A DNA stretch of 64,000 nt from Turbatrix aceti (taxonomy: Eukaryota; Nematoda; Chromadorea; Rhabditida; Panagrolaimidae). Each line of letters opens with the position of its first letter. Position 1 is the first letter of the stretch. The DNA is taken from contig OZ017768.1 of assembly GCA_963969345.1 (NCBI GenBank), positions 9,402,193 through 9,466,192 of the forward strand, written 5' to 3'. Shown piece by piece: positions 26,793 to 38,040 of this stretch. The notes beneath the pieces were generated by a model. The model saw nothing but the letters and a program-made list of their open reading frames with translations. It ran no database searches and was not told the origin of the DNA. The position numbers and the translations under genes were made by a program.

Positions 26793-27165
26793 ATGCGGGG
26801 TACCATACAGTACCTCAATATTCAAGAGTTTGAAGGCAGCTGGGATGTCAACAGAAAATCATATCAAAAATTTGTGAAGTATCTCGATAATCTGCTGCCG
26901 TTTAGCATCTGAACGATTGGACATTGCATCCGAGTGGCTTTCTGTATTTAAAAAAGAATGTAATAAAATTCCTGGCGATTGTAAGCAATATAATCAAATT
27001 GTCACAATTTTGAACGCCCTAAACCGACAAAGACCACTCACCGGTGATCAGCAAAATGATTTTGTCTCACGCAATGCAAACGCTAAATATAAACAGCTGT
27101 GCACGTTGACCAATGTGCACGAAATAAATACACTGCATAGAAACGTGATTTGGTTGTCGTCATAA
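26793..27165 (+). pseudogene. Possible broken small gene, unrecognised
   Basis: A 39-codon frame from ATG 26793 (ending TGA 26910-26912) is followed at once, in a shifted frame, by about 88 open codons ending at 27165. Composition of both parts is protein-like (helical, charged, not low-complexity): YQKFVKYLDNLLP, then ASEWLSVFKKE and VTILNALNRQRPL. A single shift near 26900 would join them. No intron boundaries fit. I do not recognise a family. It may be a decayed gene or chance. Confidence 0.25.
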
Positions 27166-27342
27166 AATCAATGAACTGCAGTCACGATTTTCATTTGTTT
27201 TTTTTTGTATTACAACTATTTGCAGGGTTTTAAAAACGCAATCAATGACGGTTATTTCAATATTGCAATCGTAATAATTTCGATATCGTGTAAATTGGGG
27301 GGTAAATCGTGTAAATTTCGATATCGTGTAAAAACATCGATT

Positions 27343-27350
27343 TATAAATA
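27343..27350 (+). promoter_or_regulatory. TATA box
   Basis: TATAAATA stands 36-43 nt upstream of the ATG at 27386. The expected transcription start about 30 nt downstream would leave a very short 5' leader. Sequence around it (ATCGTGTAAA, GATATCGTGTAAA) is repetitive. Confidence 0.5.
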
Positions 27351-27385
27351 CCATTCTGATTTTACTTCATTAATCTACTCTAATC

Positions 27386-28371
27386 ATGAATCGTGATCAA
27401 GACGCTGAGCTAGAGGTAATTTTTTTTGCATCAATTAAAAATTAGTATTTAGCTTACGAATATTATGTAATTTTTAGTCCTCGCTGAGTGATCTTGCGGA
27501 ACTGGTACCGACAAAAACTAATCAACGTTCAGAGTCGCCTTCAATTTTGTCGCCAAAAGTGGAAAAACCCGTCGTGCTTACGCAAACAAAAATCCCGCAA
27601 GCTGCCCCATCAATCCAGGAAAACATTCTGCCAACTGTACGTGTTACAATTCCAATTACTGAATTACTATTTTGGGCACAAGTATTTCCTACTAAGATTT
27701 GGAAACCCGATTATGATGACACAACTTCTCAGCCGATGATCACGATTGTACACAAAACCTTCAGAGTTTTTGCTGTAACTCTTTCCAAAACAAAATCACA
27801 TTATCCGCGGGAAATTCACTCGCCCGATTTGTTTTCGGATTATTTGATTGCCAATTCCTGGGACAATCAACCACCAATTCTGTTTGTCTGCCGTAATTGC
27901 AAAAATTTTGTTCACACGAATCATACCGTATCCATTGGGCAATGCGAATGTGCCGCGTTCAATGTTGATACGATTTTTCAAGCATTCAATAATGAATACA
28001 AGCTAGCCGTTGTCAAAATTCCTCAAAATGATCAAAGTTCATGGGAATCAGTGTTTCGATCGGATGCCAAAGTGGTCGATGGCACAATCACTCAGCCAGT
28101 CGTGTCCGTCTACAACGAAAACTATACCGTCTATTTCGTGGCCATTGACCCCAGAAAAACCCTCAATTTGGAGCAATTTAGAGAAAAAAGAAATTTGGTA
28201 GTCAATCGAAACGGAGAAAAACGAATGTTTGCTTGCTATTTTTGTAAAAAGTTTGTACGAACAGATAATGACGGTAGTGTTTGTCAGTGCGACTGTGCTA
28301 CATATCCTGTGGATAGAGGATATCGGTTGATCACTTCTGCAGGTACAATTAGACAAGATTCGTCGAGCTGA
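27386..28371 (+). CDS. Protein with two C-x2-C-x14-C-x-C modules, unknown family
   Basis: Exon 1 is 27386-27415 and exon 2 is 27478-28371, with a 62-nt intron, giving 307 residues. Two modules of about 115 residues follow a polar N-terminal region rich in Ser and Pro. Module 1 has Cys148, 151, 166 and 168 and module 2 has Cys263, 266, 281 and 283, with identical spacing C-x2-C-x14-C-x-C and shared surroundings (F-x-C-x2-C-K-x-F-V, then Q-C-x-C-A). Each is preceded by a beta-rich stretch (YTVYFVAID; FRVFAVTLS). The spacing suggests two four-cysteine zinc sites, but this is inference. There is no signal peptide or membrane segment, so it is probably intracellular. I do not recognise the family. 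The start follows a TATA box by 36 nt. Confidence 0.7.
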
Positions 28372-28835
28372 ATTCAAATGAAGCATAAATATTATATTTG
28401 CGACTTTGCCAAAATCTACAGGTTCAATTCTAGTTTCCGAAAATTATGACTGCCACATTGACAAACATTATTTTTTTACTTCCTACAAATTGTACGCTTG
28501 TCATTCTTTAATGAATTTCAGAAAATGACGCACTGAATCAAAAATGATATAAAACACATCAGCAAAATAATGAAGCATTTTTAAACTTGGAAAAATTTTC
28601 TATTTAATTTTTTAAATTTTTTTTAGGTTTAAAAAACAGCAAAATATTTATACAATTTTAAAAAAAATTGAAAAAAAATTGTTTACTTTTTCAAAGAATT
28701 TTCCCAAATCCTCGACAGAAAAAAAATTCAACATCCGTGCCAAAATTCTTGTCAAGCATTTACTGTACAACCGGACATAAATTTATGAAACCCCATCCAA
28801 CATCATTCGAATATCGAAGAAATTCACATCACTCG
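28372..28835. other. Convergent intergenic region, no gene seen
   Basis: AT-rich sequence between two convergent genes, containing their presumed 3' ends. Nothing else is supportable. Confidence 0.5.
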
Positions 28836-29517
28836 TCAGTTTTCGGTCCAACATATCGCAGTCGGACAACAGTCTCCCCGGCACTCGTTGATGGACGAGT
28901 ACGAATTTGGCGCAGTGATGATGAGCTGCCCCATGCGGGCCTCGCATTGCTGTGTCGCGGGGTTGAAGCTGTAGAGACGAACTAGCTGTTCTTCGTCGAC
29001 GTTTTCCGGGATAGGAACCGGTTCGACGAGACAATCTGGGTTCATTCGAAGTCGGTAGGACGCTGCAGGGTGCTCCAGTCTGTGAATAATTCCGATTTTT
29101 GGTAACACCAGGGGTCCTCGGACGGGCCGGGCTGTGGGGTGTGAACCTAATATGTTTACGGTATTTTTAAATTTTAATTTCTTTTAAAATTTGTATATCA
29201 AAAATATACATTAAAAACTTTTTTATATGAATAAAAAATTTAATTAAAAAAAATTTTAATTTACCATCCTGGTAGCGTTCATTCCAATTCGACGACAACT
29301 CAGGCACCGGCAAAGGTACCGCCTTTCTCCGTCCAAAAGCCCGGTAACTTCCGGTGATCTGCGTGAGCGCGTCGATTCCCGTCTCGTCGCCTCCGGTCAG
29401 CGCGGCTTTCATCGAATTATGCTGGCGTCGAAGGGCAAAGATGGGCACGCGCATCGCCTGTACACCCAGGCAAAGGCTAGCAAGCAGAACAAGCAACTTC
29501 TTCGTAGGATGTTCCAT
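28836..29517 (-). CDS. Secreted Kunitz-like protein lacking one disulfide
   Basis: Exon 1 (29265-29517) and exon 2 (28836-29131), spliced GATG|gtaaat to cccacag|CC, encode 182 residues. Residues 1-17 form a signal peptide (KKLLVLLASLCLGVQA). The C-terminal half carries Cys118, Cys147, Cys168 and Cys172. The spacing 147-168-172 (21 and 4) equals BPTI Cys30-51-55, with LYSFNPATQQC matching the family WYYD...C strand and NSYSSINEC matching NNF.S..EC. Cys14 and Cys38 equivalents are absent, so the reactive-site disulfide is lost and protease inhibition is doubtful. Two further Cys (173, 178) may make a new bond. The last two Kunitz cysteines enclose RGD (Cys168-Arg-Gly-Asp-Cys172). Role unknown; it is probably secreted. 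Confidence 0.65.
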
Positions 29518-29930
29518 TTGTGGACTAATGACGGACTCTGATGTCTCCGCCAAGAATTCGGCATTTCGATGCCCCTCCCTTTTTCTGGCACATTCCCTCA
29601 GGTGATTGATGAGTGTTATTATTTTTCACTTCCCCAAAAAAAGGTAGTTGGTGCGTCATAAAATATTTACACAAGGTCAAGAAAGCCTTCCTAGGAGGAC
29701 ATTTGGTGCTGGATTACCTAAATAATTCTTTATTTACCTGAAAAACGCATTAGTGGTTTTTGAGAATTATAAAAATTGATTCTGTGTTTGTATAAAATTT
29801 TTTTGTGACGTTCGTAGAGAACAAACAGTTTAGCTGTTTTTTGCTGTTCATAATTTTAGAAGTGCTCTTGGAAGACTTGTGCAATCATGAGGTTGTCCAA
29901 TGTGTGCCAAAACTATATACATATATTTTT
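29518..29930. other. Intergenic region, no gene seen
   Basis: Lies between two minus-strand genes and should hold the promoter of the Kunitz-like gene. No clear TATA box or conserved element is visible. Confidence 0.4.
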
Positions 29931-32671
29931 TCACCCCGAGATAAAAGGAATGACGCAGCAAATGTACACAAAAAGCAGAAATAGAGATGTAGTTGTTGAA
30001 AAACGTTTACAGGATGATGACGGAATTGATATTAACTTGGTAGTCGGAGATGGCGCATGGAGTTCAGCGGCTATGATTGGCAGTTGATTTCGTTCAATGT
30101 GATCTGAAAAGATACAAAAATTCAAAAATGTACTCCCTCAACGAAAATAGTAATTTGAAAAAAAAAGTACTCTCGAAGCGAAAATTTCAAAAATCCTCAT
30201 TTTACTTACCTGAGGGTAGTGTTTATCTGATATCAGGTTTAGACTGATATCAGGGTCTGATACTGATACTGATATCAGATCAGTATCAGTCAGGCAAGAA
30301 TTTTGAAAGGTCAACATGATATCATGATAGCAAAAATCAATATCAATCAGTATCATGATCTCAGAAAAAAGTATCATGATACTGATATCTCAATCAAAAA
30401 AACGGAAGCAACAACAAAAAGCGGGTTTAAAGCAGTGTGGCAAAATTTCGGGAGAGATTACAATCCGTGAAAAAATCTCCGGAGTATAAAAACTAGGTTT
30501 TACCGTCATTTTTTTCGTTATTTTTTATTTTTGAACACTGAAATCTTCTGCGAAATTTTTTTTACCCGAAAGAATCTCCGGATATTCTCTGGAGAAATTC
30601 TCTTGAGAGATTTTGAAGATTCACTTTTTTTACTAGTTTTTCTAAACGACGACATTGCATGTTATTTATTCAAATGAAATTGAATTTGAGATTTTTTGTG
30701 GGATTTTTTTCATATCAGACAGATATCACGATATCAGACTGATATCATGATATCAGCCTGATATCAGGTTACTATCAGTCAGGCACATTTTTTTTCCTTC
30801 AACCTGATATCAGTATCAGATCATGATACTTTTTTTAAGTATCAGATCAGATCATGATATCAAAAAAACGGTATCAGATAAACACTACCTGAGGGCATTA
30901 ATGGCAAAGAAGTCGTTGGTGCCGTCTGTGACTGGGTCAGAGGATTCGTCTTTCCACCGTTTCCCACACTCCAACGCATTTCATCGACACTCGGAGGCCT
31001 CGTCTGCGATTTGGGATCTTCAAGATCTATCCAGTAATCGAGAAAAGATTCTTGTGATACCGTAATTGTGGTTGATGATACGGTAGACGTTACTTCTTCT
31101 TCGCCACCAAAATATTTGTACTCATCGGTCTGCTGGAAATAGTTGTAGTCTTCAATCGTCGACGCATGCGATGCTTCTTCGTCCGAAACTGATTCGTGCC
31201 ATTCAAAAATGGGAGTCTGCCTTGGCATTATTGAACTTTCATTATTTTGTCCCTTTGGATCCTCAGCATCGTAAACTTCACCACGACTTCTTGGATCCAG
31301 AGTTGTGCTTTCTACAGACAAAGTAGTTGCCATGGATTGTTTGCACTCGATTGGAAGTTGCAAATGTTGTCCGAATAATTCGAGCAATATGTTGTACGAT
31401 TTTTGTAGGGAATCGTTGATACGTAACCAAAGCTGAAATTTTTTGACACATAAAAGTTTTCAAAGTGAAGCAAAAAAATACCTCATTGGCCTTAGCACTA
31501 CACGAAAAAGGCACACTGGCGTAGCATTGAGCGTAGGTTGTAAGTCTTGTACAAAAATTTTTGAGCCCCATTCGATCGGTAAGTCGTACGAAATTACACT
31601 TTCTAACTGTCTTTTCGATATGTTTTCGTTCACAGGCAAGGTATTCGGTGAAATCTGAAAATAATGTTGATTCAACCAAAATAACGAAAAAAAGTGGTCT
31701 GACATCAAAAATACAGATCAAAACGTCTCGAACAAAAAATTTCAAATGCGCACGCAGTAATACGTTTTTGGACAAAACTGGGTTCTCAAACAGAAAATTT
31801 TAAAAATGCGCACGCATTTATATTGAATTCAATATTGTAGTATTCTCACAACGAAAGTTTTTTTCAAACGTAGCTTACCTTTTGGAGATTGCCTAGAGGC
31901 ATTACAAATTGTATTCCACTGCATGACAGTTGCCTGCCTCAGACTTTTGTTTGTCGATGCAGGGCACTTTTGACTGCACTGGTCAAAGCGATGTACGGCA
32001 CTACAAAAAATTTTCGATAAAAAAGCGAACACTTGAGTTCAAGTCATCGAATAAAAATTCAAGTGTTTTTTTGGTCGCTGAGATTGTTGGACCCCAGCTA
32101 AAACAAAAGAACTACTAAATAGAAGAAGGGGGTGGTTGTTTGATTCATGGCAAATGAAATAAAATGAAAAAAATAATGTGAGAAATACTCACAAACAAAT
32201 CCAGTCAATTTTCTTGGCTGCAGCTGTATTCGTACGACTCTTTCCAATGACTGAATGAAATGGTGCCAAGAGTTCAGTTTCTGTTTCTGGTGAATGTCCG
32301 AGTATGGAGACGAGCGAGTGTTTGAAAGCATCATTACACGACTCAAAGCAGGCAAGAATGCGATTTACTGTAAAAATTTTTTTTAGGATAAAATGCCACA
32401 TTTGACGTGTTCAAAAATTTAATTACCAAAAATTTTGCAAGAAACAAAAAACGTTCAAAAATGTTCAAAGCGCACTCATTTGAAAGTTCACAGATCAAAA
32501 AATGATCTTGAAACGAAAATAAGCATTTTCGCGTTGGGAGTACTTTTTTGTCAGAAAATGTGCAAATGCGTGCGCAATATAAATAGTTATCCGATTTTTT
32601 AGGTAAAAAAAGTTACCGAGTAATAAAGTCATCAGCAGTCTAAAAAATAAATGTGAAAGTCCAAAATTCAT
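29931..32671 (-). CDS. Secreted cysteine-rich protein, CPG4-like layout
   Basis: Six exons, 32617-32671, 32193-32367, 31879-32000, 31482-31654, 30889-31432 and 29931-30103, join in phase to 413 residues. Residues 1 to about 23 are a signal peptide (FFRLLMTLLL core). Residues about 24-190 contain around a dozen cysteines in pairs such as C-x3-C and C-x3-C-P with intervening amphipathic helices, like the nematode CPG4 (chondroitin proteoglycan 4) domain; this likeness is by pattern only. A Ser/Thr/Glu-rich acidic region follows, and the C-terminus ends in a hydrophobic stretch (SLFLLFVYICCVIPF), possibly a membrane or GPI-type tail. The donor of exon 5 is created partly by a transposon insertion (30217-30887), so the last intron is 785 nt while the others are 49-249 nt. 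Confidence 0.7.
30209..30216. other. Target-site duplication and ancestral splice donor
   Basis: CCTGAGGG here matches 30888-30895. On the minus strand this copy reads CCCTCAG|GTAAGT, a near-consensus 5' splice site and presumably the original donor of exon 5 of the secreted cysteine-rich gene. Confidence 0.8.
30217..30887. mobile_element. hAT-like MITE inserted at a splice donor
   Basis: A 671-bp element bounded by TAGTGTTTATCTGATA and its reverse complement and flanked by the 8-bp direct repeat CCTGAGGG. An 8-bp duplication with short TIRs is the hallmark of hAT transposons. There is no transposase. Both ends consist of GATATCAG/CTGATATC-type palindromic repeats; the middle has CTCCGGA-like inverted words. 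It occupies most of the last intron of the minus-strand secreted gene. Confidence 0.85.
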
Positions 32672-35033
32672 TTCTTTTCATTCAAAAAACTGTCAATTGT
32701 CAGGTGACGACGAAAAAGGTGAGATACAATCTTTTCATTTGTAGGCTGAAAAAAATCGAAATGTTGAAAAAAATTCGAACACGCGCTCGTTCATCGGAAT
32801 TTCGGGAATTCTTGAGTTCGAGTAAAGATTTTTAAAAGTCGCAAACGACCCGGCAAAAACCCAGAAAAAACAAAGTTACTGGGAGTTCCATCGAGTCAGG
32901 CAGTCCCAGCTTTGGCGGTCCTTCCTGTCCTTCCGGTCTTCGGAGCATGCGGGCTATAAAAAAAAGAAAAAAAGCCGGGAAAATACAAAGTTCTGCACTT
33001 CATCCTCCACTTGCGTGTTGATGACAATGGGAGAAGAGGAGCAGAGGCCAGAGAAGATTTGAGAATTGGATGACTCTGCAAAACTGCTCGGCGGTCAAAA
33101 TGACGCCAGCAGTGGTTGGTAATTAATTCAAACCGCACCCAATATTTATTCATTTGTTTTTCCAAATATTGTTATCCTGACAAAAAAATAAACTTGGGCA
33201 CCAAAAAAAGTGTTATGATGAAAAATGTCCTTTTATAACACCAAAAGCACAAAAAAATAAGCGTAAAAAGCATCAAGCATGTCTAATGACAGAAAAAGAA
33301 AGAATCCAAGCCAAATGAACCAGCCACACGCAATGATAATGTAATGAATTTACGACAAATGAACTGGGCACATTATTTTATATACTGTCGTCGTCGTCAA
33401 AGAATATAAATAAACACACTTTTCAGATGTTTCACAAAAAAAAGAATTAAAAAACAGTCATAAAATTGGATTCCAGTAATACGCATTGCAATTATATTTA
33501 TTTTACGGGCAAAAAATTGGTTTGCAAAAATATTTTTTGTATGCAATCAAAAAAAGAGCACTAATTAATTTTTTACAAACAATTTTTTTTTTGCAAGTGG
33601 CATGAAAAAATACAAAAAATGGAAATGTTAAAATGAAAAATCACAACACAAAATTGAATAACTCGAAAAAAATGTTGTTCAATACTCGAATTTTCTGACT
33701 TCGGTTTTTGTATCCAAAAAAAAACAGAATTTCAGTTCAGATACCCCAAAAAATTGTATTGAAACTTTTGAAACGATTGAAAAACCTAAAAAGTAAACTA
33801 AGTAAGCTTATTTTTTTCGGGAAAGCATCAAAAAACTTTTTTTAAAGCGTAAATGTTTTCACGATCACAAAAAAGGTCCTTGAAGGCAACAAAAACAAAA
33901 TTACGGAAATAAAAGTTGTCAAGCTGCCGCATCGAGTATCACTTTTTGTTCCACAACATACACATGCCGAAGAGTTATCCCAGCCGTCAGCTCCAACTAA
34001 ATACAACTACAACTTTTTATCTGTTGCCATTGTCCAAGAAAGCTTTGACGCATACATAAATAAACAAAGAATTACAATGCCAACGCACGTGTGACGGACG
34101 AGATAGCCCGCCACGGAATACACCAGGTTAATGTAGGTGGAACTTGCCCGAAGCCGTCGCCAGTCGTCTCACAAAACAACAAAAATGCGAATAGCGTAGG
34201 AAGCTGGGGTGCCAAACAAAGCTTTCCTTCTTCCATGCAAGATTCTGATTTTTTATTTTTGAAAAAAATAGTTGCAAAAAATTATGGATGCATTTCAAAA
34301 AACAAAAAAGCAGTAACAAAAATAAAAAACTAGTTTCAAAACGAAAGTTTTGTCTCGGAACGAAAAATCGTCTCTTGGAACGAAACCGATTTTGAAAAGG
34401 GTCTTTGCACGAAAAAACTTATCGTTAACTTTAATTTTTTCTTTAAAATCGTTTTAAAACTGCCAAACCGGTTTTGCATGCCTTAATATAAATACAACAA
34501 ATAACACACACACACACAGACTAAAATTTTATTCACGACAAAATAAGCTTTAGACCATTTGATGGCTGCAAGCGTCTGCCAATAGCTCTTTCTTTCATTG
34601 ACATGTTTAATTCAATGTGAAACGTATTGACAGGAACTCGTCGCCTAAAGCAGCAGGAGTCTTCCCCGGTCTGCAGACCAGCCCCTTCTGTCGACAGTCT
34701 AAATTTGATTTACCCCTTTTGCATCTTGTCGGAATTTTTCAAAAATGCATAATTTCAAAAATCACGGAAGAAATAACATTGGTCGGCACGAAATACGGTC
34801 AATTTTTTGGTGCCACAAAACACAAAAATCGTTGTGAGAAAAAAATTGTTATTCTGCGAAGAATAGTTCAAAATTTTTCGTGCCGAGAGTTTCTAAGCTT
34901 ATTTTTAATTTTTGAATGTTAGTCTTTTTTTCATTAAAAACGTTTTTTTCCAAGAAATGTGTCTGCAAATACATTTATTTCGTAACAAATAATTTTATGC
35001 AACAACCTAAAAAAATCCATCCCCTTCCATCTT
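32672..35033. other. Long AT-rich intergenic region, no gene seen
   Basis: Long A/T runs, a short (AC)n tract at about 34505-34516 and scattered open frames without splice structure or recognisable domains. It must contain the promoter of the gene ending at 32671. A slightly GC-richer stretch at about 32880-33120 shows no coding pattern that I trust. Confidence 0.5.
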
Positions 35034-37527
35034 TCACGTCGCCTTGACAGCCCCAGAATCCCTCTCTACGCCATCGAGCATACTCCGTGCCGCCGAGAGA
35101 CGAGCAAGAATTTCATCCGAAGAAAAGAAGGCGAAGAGTTCGCTGAGCGGTGGTCCACGGAAACTGTCAATGAGCGCGCACCTCACGATGGCCATCATGT
35201 GGTTTGACTTGAGTCCTGTCTTCTTGGCTTCTGCCTTGACGATGTCTACCGTAAGCCCTGAGTTTGTGGCAGCGCCAATGATCGTGTCGAGAGCCGCAGC
35301 GATGATTGGGACGTCAAACTTTGACACCAGACGATCCGGGGTTTTGGGACGTCCAAAGAAGAATCGAAAGTCGCCATCTGTCAGTTCGGAAAGACAAGAA
35401 AAGTTTTCTTCGTTTGTGGAGAGAAAATCGACGACACGGGAAATGTACGCTGGCTGAAGGAGGTTTTCGTCGATGTCCGTACTGTTTTTGAGGCTTGATT
35501 TTAGGAAAGTGGCAATGGCATCTGTTAGTATCCGTCGATCGGCTGTTCTCATGGAAAGTCGACCGTATGCTGTTAGGGATGAGTTGTCCATCTGAAATCG
35601 ATTTGAAAACGAATTTGAAAACAGAAAAAACGTTACTTGAAGTACCGTAAACGCATGTATGCAACAGTAAGATTACAATAAAAGGTAACAAAACGACAAA
35701 AAAATTACGGTATTCAAGGCACCAGAAGTAACATTATAGGGAACTCAGAATGTTATGCATGGCACCTGAAGTAACATTTCAGCGTCGATACGATGTTATG
35801 CAGCGCACGTAAAGTAACATTTTAGCGTTCATTTCGGGTTATTCGGCGCATGTAAAGTAACATTTTAGTATTGTTCAAATGCATAAAAAGTAACAAAAAT
35901 ACGATTTTTGATCGTAACTCGCTAAAAATTCCCACAACGCGCTTGCAGTTTAGTACTGACATGTTTTCCAATTTTAGCATCATCTGATATCCAAAAAATC
36001 GCACAAAGAACTCAACAATGCCAATTTTAACAATTTACACAACGTTTCCCAAAGTTTCAAAAAAAAACTCACCATAAAATCCCGAGTTCCAACAGTCTGC
36101 TCGTCAAACGCTTCAACCATCTCATCGAGGGAATAAATCCTACCCGATTCAAAATCACGAATCCCCGAACCATTTCGGATGAGAAAGTTGAGAAGAGCGC
36201 CGGGTAGGTAACCCTTGTCATGGGTGTAGAACTGCACAAATGCATCGGCGTCACGCTTGCTCAGCTTCTTACGACCATCTCGCGTGATGAGTGGAAGGTG
36301 GAGCCAAGAAGGCGGAGACCAGCCGAAGGCGTCGTAGAGACAGATGTGCTTCGGCGTCGATGGCAGCCACTCGGCGCCACGAATGACGTGCGACACCTTC
36401 ATTGCGTGATCGTCGACGACGTTCGCAAAGTGATAGGTCGGATATCCGTCCGACTTGATGACAACAAAGTCGCCTTCATTCACTAGTTGAGAATTCGCGC
36501 CAAATGCTATGTCCTGAAACAATGGGGGCATTTTGTAAAAAAAGCTGTGTTTTTTTTTCTGTTTTCAATCTGACATAACATTTCTGAGGTTTTTGGACGT
36601 TATTCGGCGTAACAACAAAATACGAACTTATTAATGTTATGCAGCGGATCTGACATAACAAAATAACGTTTTATGAACGCTATTTATGGCACCTAACGTA
36701 ATACAATAGCGAATTTTTGATGTTATGCAACGCATATGAAGTAACAAAATAGCGAATATTGAATGTTACCCCGGGAACGTAAAATAACAGTTTAGAAACG
36801 TTCGACCGTTATTCAGCGCACCTAACGTAACAAAATTATGTTTTTCGTCGACAAGTAACATAAAAACCTTTTTGCTCGATTTTTGTCCCTTTTTTCTATA
36901 AAATACATGAAACTAAAAAAATTATCTCCTGCCCTTAAAAAAAGTACTCACCCGAAAATGAATCATCTGCTCATCAAATCGAAATCGATAAACATGCTGT
37001 TCACCGTTCCGAATCCTCGCTTTGGCTTCTGCAGGATCGAGCGACCGGCAACGATTGTCATACCTCGGTACTTGTCCTGAGCTTGCAGCCGTCTTTCTTA
37101 GAATGTCCAGTCTCTAAAAACAAATTTAAAACTTCCCAAATCCATAAAAAATTGTTCGACCAACCTTTGGTGTACAAAAACACGGATAAGCATGCCCAGC
37201 ATCGACGAGTTGCTCGATGGCATTGCTGTAGATGGGTCTGCGCTGAGACTGGACATACGGGCCGACAGGGCCGCCCCTGTGAGGTGATTCATCCGGGTGG
37301 AGGCCAAATGCGTTGAGTGTCGCCTCGAATGACTCTGCGCAGCCGGGGACAACGCGTTGCTGATCGGTGTCCTCGATTCGGACGATGAAGCGGCCTCCAT
37401 GGTGACGGGCAAAAAGATAGTTGAAGAGGGCTGTTCGGAGTGATCCGACGTGGAGGGCACCGGTTGGAGAGGGAGCGAATCGTACCCGAACTTCTTGGGC
37501 TAGGTACCGGATTTTGGAGAAGTGCAT
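35034..37527 (-). CDS. EARS2: Glutamyl-tRNA synthetase, mitochondrial
   Basis: Four exons, 37165-37527, 36952-37113, 36513-36073 and 35591-35034, encode 507 residues (human 523). It charges mitochondrial tRNA(Glu) in the matrix. The class I HIGH-type motif is in [19 protein letters not shown] (residues 16-32), [14 protein letters not shown] follows, and the KMSKS loop is KLSKR at residues 258-262. [24 protein letters not shown] and WLPSTPKH are typical of the bacterial/mitochondrial GluRS family. The C-terminal exon (about 186 residues) is the anticodon-binding part. Only about 12 residues precede the catalytic domain, too short for a clear targeting peptide. The ATG is directly preceded by ATTCCAG, so an upstream exon or a trans-spliced leader is possible. 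The gene is codirectional with PTDSS, 513 nt downstream of it. Confidence 0.9.
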
Positions 37528-37765
37528 CTGGAATTTGGGCTGAATAACGTTTGAACGTTACTAAACTGTTACTTTACGCCCGCCGAGTAATATCCAAAGT
37601 TCGCTGTTTTGTTACTTCACGTGCGCTGCATAACATCAAAAAATTGCTATTGTATTAAGTTAGATGCTACGAATAACAATAGTATGTCATAATTTTGTTA
37701 CATTAGATCCGCTGCATAACATTGATAGGTTCTTATTTTATTATGGCAGGCGCACCGAATAACAC
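35740..37765. repeat. GTAACA/TGTTATGC degenerate repeats in and beside EARS2
   Basis: Three clusters, at about 35720-35890 (intron 3), 36560-36860 (intron 2) and 37545-37765 (upstream), share a loose 30-60 bp unit. It combines GTAACAAAAT or GTAACATTTTAGCG with TTATTCGGCGCA or GTTATGCAGCGCA. The upstream cluster is mostly in the opposite orientation. Similar GTAACATTT/TACAACTTTT words occur in the PTDSS intron near 39380-39630. The exons between are free of them. Confidence 0.6.
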
Positions 37766-38040
37766 CCAAAAACCGCTAAAATGATACGTTCAAAACTGCA
37801 TAAGCATAACTCTTGTGTTTTTTGCTCTCAAAACTTTTTTTTAACTAAAAATACCCCTCCACCTTTCTTCCTAGACACACCATTGTCTAACCGATCACTT
37901 TGTAAACGTCCAAAAAATAAAAACCGGCTTCAACCACATTTCACCTCCAAAATTCACTTCCAAACAAAAAAACAATTCATTGATAACAAAACAGTCAAAG
38001 TTAAGTATAAAAAATGCAATAAGCCTCTTTTTTTGTCAAA

